Source: SURF-21 sp964510515 (lineage in GTDB: Bacteria; Actinomycetota; Geothermincolia; Geothermincolales; RBG-13-55-18). Taken from it: DNA of 64,000 bases. The notes under the pieces were generated by a model. It was not told where the DNA came from, searched no databases, and saw nothing but the letters and a program-made list of their open reading frames with translations. Positions 1-8,937 of this stretch are shown here, one piece after another (the first letter of the stretch is position 1; each line of letters opens with the position of its first letter). Made by a program: the position numbers and the translations under genes. The stretch lies in the NCBI GenBank assembly GCA_964510515.1, contig CAZEAU010000003.1, forward strand, positions 65,032 to 129,031, read 5' to 3'.

Positions 1-722
1 TGGGAAAGAGCACGACGGCCATCAACCTCGGAGCCTACCTGGCCATGGAAGGACAGCGAGTGCTCGTGGTGGACCTTGACCCGCAGAGCAACGCCACGAG
101 CGGCCTGGGGGCGAGCGGTGGATCGAATGAAGAGCAGATATACGATGTATTGGTAAACGAAATACCCATCCAGGACATCATAGTCCATACCTCTACTGAC
201 GGCTTAGACTTGGCGCCGTCTTCCCTAAGGTTGGCGGGGGCGGAGGTCGAGCTGGTTTCCGTGTACTCGCGGGAGGGCCGCCTCAAGAAAAGCCTTGAGC
301 CCATACGTGCGGACTACGACATCATACTCGTCGACTGCCCGCCCTCCCTGGGGCTGCTGACGGTAAACGCCCTGGCGGCGGCGGACGAGGTGATGATCCC
401 CATACAATGCGAGTACTATGCCCTGGAGGGCCTGGTGCTGCTGCTGCGCACCGTCGAGAAGATAAGGGCATACCTCAATCCCGACCTGCGCATAGGGGGG
501 ATACTCCTGACCATGCACGACGCGCGCACCAATATATCCAAGCAGGTCATGGACGAGGTGAGAAGGCAGTACCCCGAAGAGACGTTCATCACCGTCATCC
601 CGAGAAACGTCCGCCTCAGCGAGGCCCCGAGCTATGGACAGCCCATATCCCAATACGACCCCCTGTCCAGGGGGGCGAGGGCATATCAGGAGTTAGCGAA
701 GGAAGTGATATCTCATGGCTAA
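1..722 (+). CDS. parA: ParA/Soj chromosome-partition ATPase (5' end outside window)
   Basis: This is a ParA-family ATPase that binds DNA and ADP/ATP and, with ParB, moves newly replicated origins. The reading frame is open from position 3 and begins inside the Walker A loop (GKSTTAINL), so only the first few residues are missing. The Walker A' motif (VLVVDLDPQ) and Walker B region (IILVDCPPSLGLLT) follow, and the C-terminus is complete. The stop codon overlaps the parB start by 8 bp (ATG at 715, TAA ending at 722), which implies translational coupling. MinD-type relatives share the fold, but the parB partner settles the call. Confidence 0.95.
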   Translation, partial: GKSTTAINLGAYLAMEGQRVLVVDLDPQSNATSGLGASGGSNEEQIYDVLVNEIPIQDIIVHTSTDGLDLAPSSLRLAGAEVELVSVYSREGRLKKSLEPIRADYDIILVDCPPSLGLLTVNALAAADEVMIPIQCEYYALEGLVLLLRTVEKIRAYLNPDLRIGGILLTMHDARTNISKQVMDEVRRQYPEETFITVIPRNVRLSEAPSYGQPISQYDPLSRGARAYQELAKEVISHG

Positions 723-1578
723 GAAAGGCTTGGGCAAGGGGCTCAACGCCCTGATAACCACGAGCACCGCCGCCGAACAGCCGAGACACGAGATGTTGCC
801 CCTGGACATCATCTCCCCGAACCCCATGCAGCCGCGCAGGAGGTTCAACGAGGAGAGCCTTGAGGAGCTGGCGGCATCGCTGCGGGAGCACGGGCTGGTG
901 CAGCCGATCATAGTGCGCCCCGCCGGAACCGGGTACGAGATCCTGGTGGGCGAGCGGAGGTGGAGGGCTGCGCGGTTGGCGGGGGCGAAATCGATACCGG
1001 CGGTGATAAGAGGTGCCGAAAACCAGGAATGCCTGCAGATCGCCCTGGTGGAAAACCTCCACCGCGACGACCTCAACGGGATAGAGGAGGCGACGGCGTT
1101 CCGCCAGCTCATGGAGGAATTCGGCCTCTCGCAGGATGAGGTCGCGCGCAAGGTGGGGAAATCGCGCTCCACTATCGCCAACGCCCTGCGCCTTCTTCAA
1201 CTTCCAGTAGAGGTTCAGGCAACCGTGGTGGCGGAGGAGATCACGCCCGGGCATGCCCGGGCGCTGCTCGCCCTGCAGGGGGACCCCTATCAGGCGGTGC
1301 TGCTGCAGCGTATCATCGAGGAGGAGCTCTCCGTGCGCCAGACCGAGGAGATGGCGCGAGCGCGCATGGGTGGGGGCGAAGAGACACAGGCGAGAGAAAA
1401 GCCACAGCCGCTCACCCAATACGCCGAGCTCATAGCGGCGAGCCTCGGGGCCAGGGTGCGGGTCATGCAGGGCAAGCGCAAGGGGAAGATAATAATAGAG
1501 TTCAAGGGGGAGGGAGACCTGCGGCGCCTCATGGCGGAGTTCGGGATCCCCGCCACGGAAGGTGAATCCCCGCAGTAG
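715..1578 (+). CDS. parB: ParB/Spo0J centromere-binding CTPase
   Basis: This 287-residue ParB binds parS sites, slides on DNA as a CTP-dependent clamp and recruits SMC. The basic N-terminus (KKGLGKGLNALI) is the ParA-stimulating peptide seen in chromosomal ParBs. The CTP-binding GERRWRA box lies near residues 79-85, followed by the helix-turn-helix region (LSQDEVARKVGKSRSTIANA, about residues 139-158) and a C-terminal dimerisation domain. The length is normal. I did not find a clear parS palindrome in the nearby sequence, although I cannot scan exhaustively by eye. Translation is coupled to parA. Confidence 0.95.
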   Translation: MAKKGLGKGLNALITTSTAAEQPRHEMLPLDIISPNPMQPRRRFNEESLEELAASLREHGLVQPIIVRPAGTGYEILVGERRWRAARLAGAKSIPAVIRGAENQECLQIALVENLHRDDLNGIEEATAFRQLMEEFGLSQDEVARKVGKSRSTIANALRLLQLPVEVQATVVAEEITPGHARALLALQGDPYQAVLLQRIIEEELSVRQTEEMARARMGGGEETQAREKPQPLTQYAELIAASLGARVRVMQGKRKGKIIIEFKGEGDLRRLMAEFGIPATEGESPQ

Positions 1579-1608
1579 GGCGGGCGCGGGCTCCGGGGGC
1601 ACGCCCGA

Positions 1609-2547
1609 TCAGGCGTATTTCTCCGTGGCCAGCCCGATCAGCAGCCGAACCAGCTCTTTGAAGTCCATGCCCGCGGCCTCCGCCGCCATGGGGAGGAGGC
1701 TGGTCTCGGTCATGCCCGGGCTGATGTTGAGCTCCAAGACCTGGGGAACCCCGTCTGCATCCACGATGATGTCCACGCGGGAGACATTGGCGCATCCAAG
1801 GGCGCGGTGAGCGTTAAGCGCCGTCTCGGCGACGCGGCCGGACGCCTCCGTGTCGAGGCGCGCCGGGCAGTAGTATTCGGTGAGGCCGGGGGTATAACGG
1901 GAATCGAAGTCGAAAAAACCGCCGCGGGGCACGGCTTCCACCAGCGGCAGGGCTCGCAGTTCCTCGTTCCCCAGGATGCTCACGGCCACCTCCGTCCCTT
2001 TAACATATTTTTCCAGTAGGACGCGGTCGTCGTAATGCAGGGCCGTGCGCACCGCCTCCGGCAGATCGCCCCGCGAGGACGCCACCCTGATCCCCAGCGC
2101 CGATCCCTGGGCGGCGGGCTTGACCACCAGGGGGAATCCCAGCTTCTCCCCCGCGGCGTCGAGGGCGTGGAGGGCGCCCATCTCCTGAAAGGTCGCCACG
2201 CTGAGGGCGAAGAAGGGGGGCGTGGGTATCCCTTCGCGCAAAAAGATCTCCTTGGAGAGGGCCTTGTTGAAGCCGATGGTGCTGGAGAACACCCCCGGCC
2301 CGGTATAGGGGATGTCCAGTATCTCCAGGAGCTCCTGTATGGTGCCGTCCTCCCCGAACTTGCCGTGCAACGCTATGTACACCAGGTCGGGGCGCTCCCT
2401 GCGCAGGAGAGGGACGAGGTTTTCGTCCACGTCGAGGTCCAGGACCTCGTGGCCGAGCGCCGCCAGCGCGTTGGAGACCCTGCGGCCCGAACGCAGGGAG
2501 ACGTCGCGCTCCAGCGACCTGCCGCCCATGAGTACGCCTATGCGCAT
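1609..2547 (-). CDS. ddl: D-alanine--D-alanine ligase
   Basis: This ATP-grasp ligase (about 312 residues) makes D-Ala-D-Ala for peptidoglycan precursors in the cytoplasm. The N-terminal GVLMGGRSLERDVSL loop, the ATP-grasp core (FPLVVKPAAQGSALGI) and the metal-binding end (QVLELNISPGMTETSL) are all present. I chose ATG 2547 because a GGGGG ribosome site lies 9 bp upstream; a TTG at 2556 would put that site directly against the start. The gene lies 13 bp downstream of the aminotransferase stop on the same strand, so the two are probably co-transcribed, and it converges with parB across 30 bp. Confidence 0.93.
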   Translation of the reverse strand: MRIGVLMGGRSLERDVSLRSGRRVSNALAALGHEVLDLDVDENLVPLLRRERPDLVYIALHGKFGEDGTIQELLEILDIPYTGPGVFSSTIGFNKALSKEIFLREGIPTPPFFALSVATFQEMGALHALDAAGEKLGFPLVVKPAAQGSALGIRVASSRGDLPEAVRTALHYDDRVLLEKYVKGTEVAVSILGNEELRALPLVEAVPRGGFFDFDSRYTPGLTEYYCPARLDTEASGRVAETALNAHRALGCANVSRVDIIVDADGVPQVLELNISPGMTETSLLPMAAEAAGMDFKELVRLLIGLATEKYA

Positions 2548-2560
2548 TTCCTTCAACCCC

Positions 2561-3844
2561 CTAACCGTTATCCTGAGGCCCTTCGTCCTCGCCGGTCTCC
2601 ACGCTGAAGCCCAGCGCCCTGGCCAGCGAGATCTCCCGCCCGACCACCTTGGCCAGCCGCGTGATCCCCTCCTCTATGGTCTCGACGTCCGCATAGCTGA
2701 AACTCAAGCGCATGCAGCATTCCCCCCCCTCATAGGGAAAGAAGCCGCCCCCGGGGACGTAGGCGACCCTGGCGTCTATGGCCGCCGCCAGCATCTCCGA
2801 GGTCTTGATGAAAGAGGGCAGGGTCACCCACACGAAGAGCCCCCCCTCGGGTTGGGTCCACCGCGCGACCCCGCAGAGGTGCTCGCGCAGCGCCGTCAGC
2901 ATGGCGTCGCGGCGCTGGCGGTAGGTCTCCCTCAGCTGCTCCACCTGCCCCCTCCAGTCCTCCGCGGCGAAGTAGCTGTGGGCCACCATCTGGGTGAAGG
3001 CGGAGGTGCAGAGGTCGGCCGATTGCTTGGCCAGAAGCAGCTTATCCAGTATGTGGTGGGGGGCCGCCACCCAGCCGATGCGCATGCCGGCGGAGAATAT
3101 CTTGGACAGCGTCCCCAGGTAGATGACCCTGCTCTCGTCCAGGCTGCGTAGGGTGGGGCGGGGCGTGCCCTCGTAGCGCAGCAGCCCGTAAGGGTTGTCC
3201 TCCACCAGCAGGCAATCGTACTCGTGGGCCAGCTCCAGCAGGCCGAAGCGCCGCTCCGTGCTCAGGGTGATGCCCGCCGGGTTGTGGAAATTGGGCACGG
3301 TATAGATGAACTTGGCCGTGCTGCCCGCCGAAGCCAGGCCGGCCAGCACTTCGCGCACCCCCTCCAGGACAATGCCCTCCTCGTCCATGGGGACGGGGTG
3401 GATGCGCGGCTGATAGCTGAGGAAGCTGTTGAGCGCGCCCACGTAGCTGGGGGCCTCGGTGATGATGTGGTCACCGGGATTGATGAAGATTTTGGCAATC
3501 ATTTCCAGGGCCTGCTGCGCGCCGTTGGTCACGATGATGTCCTCCGGGTAACACGGCGTGCCCTCCTCGGCCATGACCTCGATGAGGGAGTGCTTGAGGG
3601 GGGCGTAGCCGTCCGTCGGCCCGTACTGCAGCGCCGTCGCGTGGTTCTCGGCCAGCACCCGGCGCACCGAACGCATGATGGTCTCCGGGTCGAAGGCCTG
3701 CGTGCAGGGAAGCCCGCCAGCCATGGAGATGATGTCCGGCCGCGCCGTGACCGCCAGCAGGTCCCTGATCTCCGAGGAGATCATGCTCTGCGTGCGCTGG
3801 GCGTATCGATCGCCGAAAGGATCGAGGGTGAACTTTGCAGACAT
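2561..3844 (-). CDS. PLP-dependent class I/II aminotransferase (LysN / MocR-domain type)
   Basis: This fold-type I aminotransferase has 427 residues. Motifs include the N-terminal ISMAGGLP, the substrate loop VPNFHNPAG, the PLP-contacting aspartate in LLVEDNPYGLLRYEG, the Schiff-base lysine in GTLSKIFSAGMRIGW and the C-terminal arginine in CMRLSFSY. This group includes 2-aminoadipate, aromatic and branched-chain transaminases, so the substrate cannot be fixed from sequence. ATG 3844 is preceded by GAGGTG and matches the usual family N-terminus; the frame runs further upstream but into low-complexity sequence. The gene is divergent from cheR. Confidence 0.85.
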   Translation of the reverse strand: MSAKFTLDPFGDRYAQRTQSMISSEIRDLLAVTARPDIISMAGGLPCTQAFDPETIMRSVRRVLAENHATALQYGPTDGYAPLKHSLIEVMAEEGTPCYPEDIIVTNGAQQALEMIAKIFINPGDHIITEAPSYVGALNSFLSYQPRIHPVPMDEEGIVLEGVREVLAGLASAGSTAKFIYTVPNFHNPAGITLSTERRFGLLELAHEYDCLLVEDNPYGLLRYEGTPRPTLRSLDESRVIYLGTLSKIFSAGMRIGWVAAPHHILDKLLLAKQSADLCTSAFTQMVAHSYFAAEDWRGQVEQLRETYRQRRDAMLTALREHLCGVARWTQPEGGLFVWVTLPSFIKTSEMLAAAIDARVAYVPGGGFFPYEGGECCMRLSFSYADVETIEEGITRLAKVVGREISLARALGFSVETGEDEGPQDNG

Positions 3845-3898
3845 GTGGAACACCTCGCCGCCGCGGGAAACCCCGCCTCCGCTTACGCTGTCAGGCGT

Positions 3899-3927
3899 AG
3901 TATAAAGCATTCGGCTGGGGGGCGACA
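3899..3927 (-). promoter_or_regulatory. Candidate promoter of the aminotransferase-ddl pair
   Basis: On the minus strand a TATACT -10 box (3899-3904) lies 54 bp upstream of the aminotransferase start, with only a weak -35 (TGTCGC, 3922-3927). A short inverted repeat, TACGC-N6-GCGTA (3884-3899), touches the -10 box and could be an operator. No comparably good box was seen for cheR in this divergent region. Confidence 0.3.
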
Positions 3928-4109
3928 GCGACACGCGCAGGCCCTGCGGGCGCAGGTTAAGAAAGGCGCCGCCGGGGTCGATAACTGCAATGCAGGCACG
4001 GGCGGCTTCTGCCTTGGCCGCTTGCGCCGGGGCGGGTTGCATTTTGCCGGACGCAGGAGGTGCCCGCCCGCGGCCTTGATATGCGGCGCACGGAGGGGGA
4101 GATAAGGAC

Positions 4110-5138
4110 ATGAACCTGCCCGGATGCGAGAGAGAGCGCGAATCGACGGCGGAGGACGAGGTGGGGCTGGATTTGCTCCTGCGCCAGTTGCAGGAGGACA
4201 TGGGCCTGGATCTCAGGCAGTACAAGCCTAACTACCTGAGGCGCCGCATCGGCGTGCGCATGAGGGCCGCCGGATGCAGCGACTACCTCGAGTACCGGCG
4301 GCTGGTGAGGCGGGACCGCGAGGAAGGCGGGCGCCTGATCAACGACCTCACCATCAACGTCACCGAGTTCTTCCGCGACGAGGACGTTTACGCGGTTATC
4401 AGGGAAGAGGTCATCCCCCGGCTGATACGGGACAAGAGGGAGAGCGGGACCCGCAGCCTGCGCGCGTGGAGCGCGGGATGCGCCAGCGGCGAAGAGCCTT
4501 ATTCTCTGTCCGTGCTCTTCCTGGACGCGCTCTCCCGCGAGCGGGATGCGGGCGAATGGGCGCTGCGCATCACCGCCACGGACCTCGACGACAAAGCCAT
4601 CGCCAAAGCCAGGGAGGGGGTGTACGAGTCGGTCAAGATGCCGCCGGGCCTGCTCCTCGACGATTATTTCGAGCCCAGGGAGGGCGGCCTCGCGGTGAAA
4701 GAAGGGGTCGGGCGGCCGGTGAGGTTCCTGTGCCTGGACATCATGCAGCGACCCCCCCTGCGCCACCTGGACCTCATCCTCTGCCGCAACGTACTCATCT
4801 ATTTCGAGAGGGAGAAGCAGCAGCACATACTGGAGATCTTCAAACGCTGCCTGCGGCCGGGGGGTTTCCTCGTCCTGGGCAAGAGCGAGGCGATCCTGGG
4901 GGCGGGCGGCGGGGGGCTCCTTGCGCTCAACCGGCGGGAAAGGGTGTACCGTAAGGAAAGCTCTCGACCCCGGGGGGCGAATGCGGGCAGCGCCGGGGCG
5001 GAGGAGCGAGAAGGCGGGAAGGCGGCCGAGAGGGCGGCAGGCGCCCGAGAGGGCGGGCGCGGAAGGCGGGAAGGCGACCGGGGAGATGCGGGCCGCGCCC
5101 CCGGCCGCAGGGAAGGAAGAGCGCCATGCGGGGGATAA
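4110..5138 (+). CDS. cheR: CheR chemoreceptor glutamate methyltransferase
   Basis: CheR uses S-adenosylmethionine to methylate glutamates on chemoreceptors and so provides adaptation. The N-terminal helical domain (YKPNYLRRRIGVRMRA), the N-V-T-E-F-F-R-D motif, the SAM loop (AWSAGCASGEEPYSL), ATDLDD and the LCRNVLIYF motif are all present in a protein of 342 residues. The last 60 or so residues are a low-complexity Arg/Gly/Ala/Glu tail without family similarity. This may be a disordered linker or drift past the old stop. It is the first gene of the chemotaxis operon and has a GGGGGAGATAAGG leader. Confidence 0.92.
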   Translation: MNLPGCERERESTAEDEVGLDLLLRQLQEDMGLDLRQYKPNYLRRRIGVRMRAAGCSDYLEYRRLVRRDREEGGRLINDLTINVTEFFRDEDVYAVIREEVIPRLIRDKRESGTRSLRAWSAGCASGEEPYSLSVLFLDALSRERDAGEWALRITATDLDDKAIAKAREGVYESVKMPPGLLLDDYFEPREGGLAVKEGVGRPVRFLCLDIMQRPPLRHLDLILCRNVLIYFEREKQQHILEIFKRCLRPGGFLVLGKSEAILGAGGGGLLALNRRERVYRKESSRPRGANAGSAGAEEREGGKAAERAAGAREGGRGRREGDRGDAGRAPGRREGRAPCGG

Positions 5139-5254
5139 ATTATAAGTGGCGCAGGCGGCAGGCGCCCGGCGCGGCGCGGGCCGAGCCGGGGACGGTCGCC
5201 GGGCGGAAGAAGCGGTGGAGCTGGCAGCGGGGAGACAGGGTGGAGGGATATGGC

Positions 5255-6637
5255 ATGAAGCAAAGCGCTGGCATGAGCGGTCGGGCCCCTGCAGGCGGGC
5301 ACAGCACCCGCACACCGCTCTTTGTGGCCGCCGCCGCCTTTCTCGTCCTCGCCCTCGCTCTCGGCGTCATGAGCATCGCCGTGCTGGCATCGGGCGCCGC
5401 CAAGGCCTCGGATGCCGCGGCGGCAGCGGACCCGCGCGAGCGCCAGGGGGCCATCGAGTCCGTGCGCACCCTGCTCGTGGACGCCCTGGTCGCGACCGTC
5501 GTCATACTCGTCCTGTTGGCGGCGCTGGCGGTGGCTGCGGTCCTCTTCTTCCGCCGCTGGCTGTTGGGCACCATGAAGGAGGTGACCCGGCAGGTTCAGC
5601 AGGTGTCGGCCGGGGACGGGGACCTCACGCGGCAGGTGGTGGTGAAGGACCGGCTGACCTTCGGGAGGTTGGCGGACTCCATCAACAGCATGATCGGCGC
5701 CCTGCGCGGCTCGGTCGCGGCGATCGGGGGGGTAGCCGGCGAACTCCACAGCAGCGCGGAGCAGATGTCCGCGGTCATCCAGCAGATGAATGCGTCCAGC
5801 CAGGACATCTCCAGCACCATTTCCCACATCGCCAGGGGCGGGGAGGAGCAGGCCCGTCGCGTGCTGGAGACGTCGCACGCCATGGAGATGATGAATTCCT
5901 CCATGCAGGAGATGGCGGACAAGGCCGACCTCTCAAAGCGGGCGGCCACGGAGGCCATAGAGACGGCCCAGAAGGGGGCGGACGCCGCGGTGGACACCGC
6001 GAGCGCCATGGGGGTTATACGCGATGCGGCCGAGGCCGTGGTGGAGGCCAGCGTCGGGCTGGAGGAACGCTTCATGCAGATAGGGATCATCGTTGACGTC
6101 ATAACCAGCGTTGCCGACCAGACCAACCTGCTGGCGCTGAACGCCGCCATCGAGGCGGCGCGGGCGGGCGAGCAGGGCCGCGGCTTCGCCGTGGTGGCAG
6201 AGGAGGTCAGGAGCCTGGCCGAGAACTCGCGCAAGTCGGCGGAGCAGATAGCCAACCTCATCCGCGAGATCCAGGCGGGCGTGAACAGGATGCGCGGCAG
6301 CATCGACTCGGCGATAGAACAGGTGAAGGGGGGCACGGAGGTCGTGGAGAAGGCCGGAAGGGCCCTGCAGGATATAGCGGTATCCATCGAGAGCACCGCC
6401 CATTACGCCAGCGAGATCGCCGACACCACGCGCGGCCAGGTGATCGGCAACGAGGAGGCGCTGCGGGCCATCACCGAGATAGCCAGCATTGCGGACGAGA
6501 CGGCGGCTTCCTCCGAGGAGGCTTCGGCGACGGTGCAGGAGCAGACGGCCTCCATGCAGGAGATGGCGGCGGCGGCGGCGGAGCTGGCGGCGATGGCGGA
6601 GAAGCTCAACCAGCTCGTGGGGGGGTTCCGGGTATAG
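5255..6637 (+). CDS. Methyl-accepting chemotaxis protein with minimal external loop
   Basis: This 460-residue receptor has TM1 at about residues 22-46, a loop of only about 26 residues, TM2 at about 73-97, a HAMP segment and a long coiled-coil signalling domain. The signalling tip (VADQTNLLALNAAIEAARAG) is canonical, followed by RGFAVVAEEVRSLAENS. ATG 5255 is chosen for its GGAGGG ribosome site and because the hydrophobic N-terminus begins there. With no room for a periplasmic ligand domain, the input is probably membrane, HAMP or partner based (inference). Confidence 0.92.
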   Translation: MKQSAGMSGRAPAGGHSTRTPLFVAAAAFLVLALALGVMSIAVLASGAAKASDAAAAADPRERQGAIESVRTLLVDALVATVVILVLLAALAVAAVLFFRRWLLGTMKEVTRQVQQVSAGDGDLTRQVVVKDRLTFGRLADSINSMIGALRGSVAAIGGVAGELHSSAEQMSAVIQQMNASSQDISSTISHIARGGEEQARRVLETSHAMEMMNSSMQEMADKADLSKRAATEAIETAQKGADAAVDTASAMGVIRDAAEAVVEASVGLEERFMQIGIIVDVITSVADQTNLLALNAAIEAARAGEQGRGFAVVAEEVRSLAENSRKSAEQIANLIREIQAGVNRMRGSIDSAIEQVKGGTEVVEKAGRALQDIAVSIESTAHYASEIADTTRGQVIGNEEALRAITEIASIADETAASSEEASATVQEQTASMQEMAAAAAELAAMAEKLNQLVGGFRV

Positions 6638-6651
6638 AGAAAGGCGGGAAG

Positions 6652-7941
6652 TTGAACAGGGCAGGTAACGGAGGCTTGAGCAGAGAGAAGCGGAAGATAG
6701 TGCTGATGGCGGCGTGCATCACGCTGCCGCTGGGCGTGGGGGGGAGCATCGCGGTCGCATACGCCGCGGTGTGGCTCTCCTGGAGCCCGGCGCTGACCGG
6801 CCTGCTCTACGGCGCGGCCGTGGTCGTGGTGACCATGCTGGCCTCGTCGCTTTATATGGCGCGCGTGTACATCGATCCCGTGCGTGCCATAGAGGAGGCC
6901 ATAGAGAGGATGAACCAGGGGGACTTCGCCGTGCACATCGATTCGCCGTTGAAGCAGGGGATGTTCAAATATCTTTACGACGGCCTCAACAGCCTCGCCG
7001 AGTCCACGCGCGCCATGCTCAGGGAGCAGTCCGACATGGCCGACCAGCTGGCCTCGGCCAGCGACATGATGTCCAGCGTTTCCCGGGAGACGACGCTCAC
7101 CGCGCAGGAGACGGCGAACACCGTCTCCAAGCTGGCCCGCAGCTCCGAGGAGCAGGCGCACACCATCTCCCAGGCACAGGGGACGGTGAACGAGATCGTG
7201 GAGGAGATCGAGGTGGCCTCGGAGAGAAGCCAGGAGGCCCAGCAGTTCAGCGTCCAGACCAGGGAGACGGTGGAAAAGGGGGTCATCGCGGTGCAGCGGG
7301 CCACCGCCAAGATGAAGCAGATAAAGGAAACCGTGGACGCCTCCGCCGGCGCGGTGCGTGAACTGGGCGAACACTCCACCCAGATCGGCCTCATCGTGGA
7401 CGTGATCACCTCCATCGCCGACCAGACCAACCTGCTGGCCCTGAACGCCGCTATCGAGGCGGCGCGGGCGGGCGAGCAGGGACGCGGCTTCGCCGTGGTG
7501 GCGGGCGAGGTGCGGACGCTGGCGGAGGGCTCCGCCAAGGCGGCCTCGCAGATCGCCAACCTGGTGGGGGAGATACAGCGCGGCATCGAGCACACCATCG
7601 AGGGCATGGAGGGCGGGACGCAGGAGGCGGAGGAGGGCAACCTGGTGGTAGAGGAGGCCCAGGTCATGCTGCGGGAGATAGACGAGGCCTCGCGCAGTAT
7701 CACCGAAAGGGTCATGGACATCTACGCCGCGACGCAGCAGATAGCGCAGATGAGCGGCAGGGTGGTCGAGGTCATGAACTCCATCGCCGGCATCTCCCAG
7801 GAATCGGCCGCGTCCACGCAGGAGGTCTCGGCCTCCATCGAGGAGCAGACGGCGGCCATGCAGGAGGTCATGGCCGCGGCCCAGGAGCTGGACGAGATAG
7901 CCAGCCACCTGCGGGAGATACAGAGGGAATACCGGACATGA
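6652..7941 (+). CDS. Methyl-accepting chemotaxis protein, second copy
   Basis: This is a second receptor (429 residues, TTG start, 14 bp after the first). Two transmembrane helices (about residues 13-36 and 42-64) are joined by a few residues, so it too has no external sensor domain. A HAMP-like stretch starts at IDPVRAIEEAIERMN. The signalling hairpin tip (IADQTNLLALNAAIEAARAG) nearly matches that of the first receptor, which suggests both join the same CheA-CheW arrays. The C-terminal helix (SIEEQTAAMQEVMAAAQEL) contains likely methylation sites. Confidence 0.92.
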   Translation: MNRAGNGGLSREKRKIVLMAACITLPLGVGGSIAVAYAAVWLSWSPALTGLLYGAAVVVVTMLASSLYMARVYIDPVRAIEEAIERMNQGDFAVHIDSPLKQGMFKYLYDGLNSLAESTRAMLREQSDMADQLASASDMMSSVSRETTLTAQETANTVSKLARSSEEQAHTISQAQGTVNEIVEEIEVASERSQEAQQFSVQTRETVEKGVIAVQRATAKMKQIKETVDASAGAVRELGEHSTQIGLIVDVITSIADQTNLLALNAAIEAARAGEQGRGFAVVAGEVRTLAEGSAKAASQIANLVGEIQRGIEHTIEGMEGGTQEAEEGNLVVEEAQVMLREIDEASRSITERVMDIYAATQQIAQMSGRVVEVMNSIAGISQESAASTQEVSASIEEQTAAMQEVMAAAQELDEIASHLREIQREYRT

Positions 7942-8028
7942 CCCTTCGCGGTTTCGTTGAGGGCCCATGGGCGTTGGGATATATTGAGCTCGAGGTGCCG
8001 GGGCGCGAGCGGCGCGGGAGGGATGAGC

Positions 8029-8529
8029 ATGGCGGATGAGGGGGTAGGGGTGAAGGAGGTCCAGCTGGTCGTGTTCGGCCTGGGCCGCGAGGAGTTCGCC
8101 GTGGAGGTAACCCAGGTGCGCGAGATCATGCGCATGGAGGAGATAACCCGCATGCCCAAGAGCCCCCCCTTCGTGGAGGGCATCATCAACCTGCGCGGCC
8201 AGATCATCGCCGTGGTGGACCTGGCGAAGCGGCTCAGGCTGGAGGCCGGCCACCGGGGCGACGACGCCCGTATCATCGTGGTGGAGGCCGAAGAGATCAA
8301 GGTGGGAATGATCGTGGACTCGGTCTCCGAGGTGCTGCGTATCGGCGCCGGAGCGGTGGAGCCGAGCCCCGCGCTGGCCGCCGACGCATCCGCCGCCTAC
8401 CTGCAGGGGGTGGTGAAAAAGGAAAACAGGCTAATCATCCTTCTGGACCTGACCAGGGTACTCTCGCTGCAGGAGATGGCGGGGCTCGGGCTCCAGGGTG
8501 GAGAAGGCGAGGGGACAGCGAGAGGATAA
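8029..8529 (+). CDS. cheW: CheW receptor-kinase coupling protein
   Basis: CheW (about 166 residues) docks receptors to the CheA P5 domain. The tandem SH3-like fold is recognisable from VFGLGREEFAVEVTQVREI, FVEGIINLRGQIIAVVDL and the C-terminal VVKKENRLIILLDLTRVL. ATG 8029 has GGGAGGG six bases upstream; ATG 8023 is an alternative in the same frame. An acidic/Gly tail follows the fold. The gene is followed 15 bp later by cheY. Confidence 0.93.
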   Translation: MADEGVGVKEVQLVVFGLGREEFAVEVTQVREIMRMEEITRMPKSPPFVEGIINLRGQIIAVVDLAKRLRLEAGHRGDDARIIVVEAEEIKVGMIVDSVSEVLRIGAGAVEPSPALAADASAAYLQGVVKKENRLIILLDLTRVLSLQEMAGLGLQGGEGEGTARG

Positions 8530-8544
8530 GGAAAGGAGGAAGGG

Positions 8545-8910
8545 ATGGCGCCGACCGTGCTGATCGTCGATGACGCCCTCTTTATGCGCATGATGATCAG
8601 GGACATCCTGTCCAAGGACGGCTTTGAGGTGATTGGCGAGGCCGAGAACGGCGTAGAGGCGGTGGAGCGCTTCAGGGAGATGAAGCCGGACCTGGTCACC
8701 ATGGACATCGTCATGCCGGAGATGGACGGCATCGAGGCTGTCAAGCAGATAATGAAGATAGACCCCGATGCGAGAATCCTGATGTGCAGCGCCATGGGGC
8801 AGCAGCCCCTGGTGGTCGAGGCCCTGGAGGCCGGGGCGAAGGACTTCATCATCAAGCCGTTTCAGCCCTCGAAAGTCGTAGAGGCGGTGGAGAAGGCCCT
8901 CAAGGATTGA
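8545..8910 (+). CDS. cheY: CheY-type single-domain response regulator
   Basis: This is a receiver domain alone (121 residues). The acidic pocket is Asp9/Asp10 (VLIVDDALF), the phospho-acceptor Asp54 (LVTMDIVMPEMDG), the Ser of LMCSAMG takes the switch Thr/Ser position and the Lys of FIIKPFQ is conserved. It should carry the signal from CheA to the motor or to another output. No flagellar or pilus gene is visible in the window, so the output machine is unknown. A perfect AAAGGAGG ribosome site precedes the start. Confidence 0.93.
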   Translation: MAPTVLIVDDALFMRMMIRDILSKDGFEVIGEAENGVEAVERFREMKPDLVTMDIVMPEMDGIEAVKQIMKIDPDARILMCSAMGQQPLVVEALEAGAKDFIIKPFQPSKVVEAVEKALKD

Positions 8911-8937
8911 GAACGCTCCCCCCCTTGCGGGGAGGAG

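Noticed and set aside
6403..8253. A 616-codon open frame antisense to the second receptor and cheW
   Set aside because: Same composition artefact; no ribosome site or motif, and it is covered by clear chemotaxis genes.
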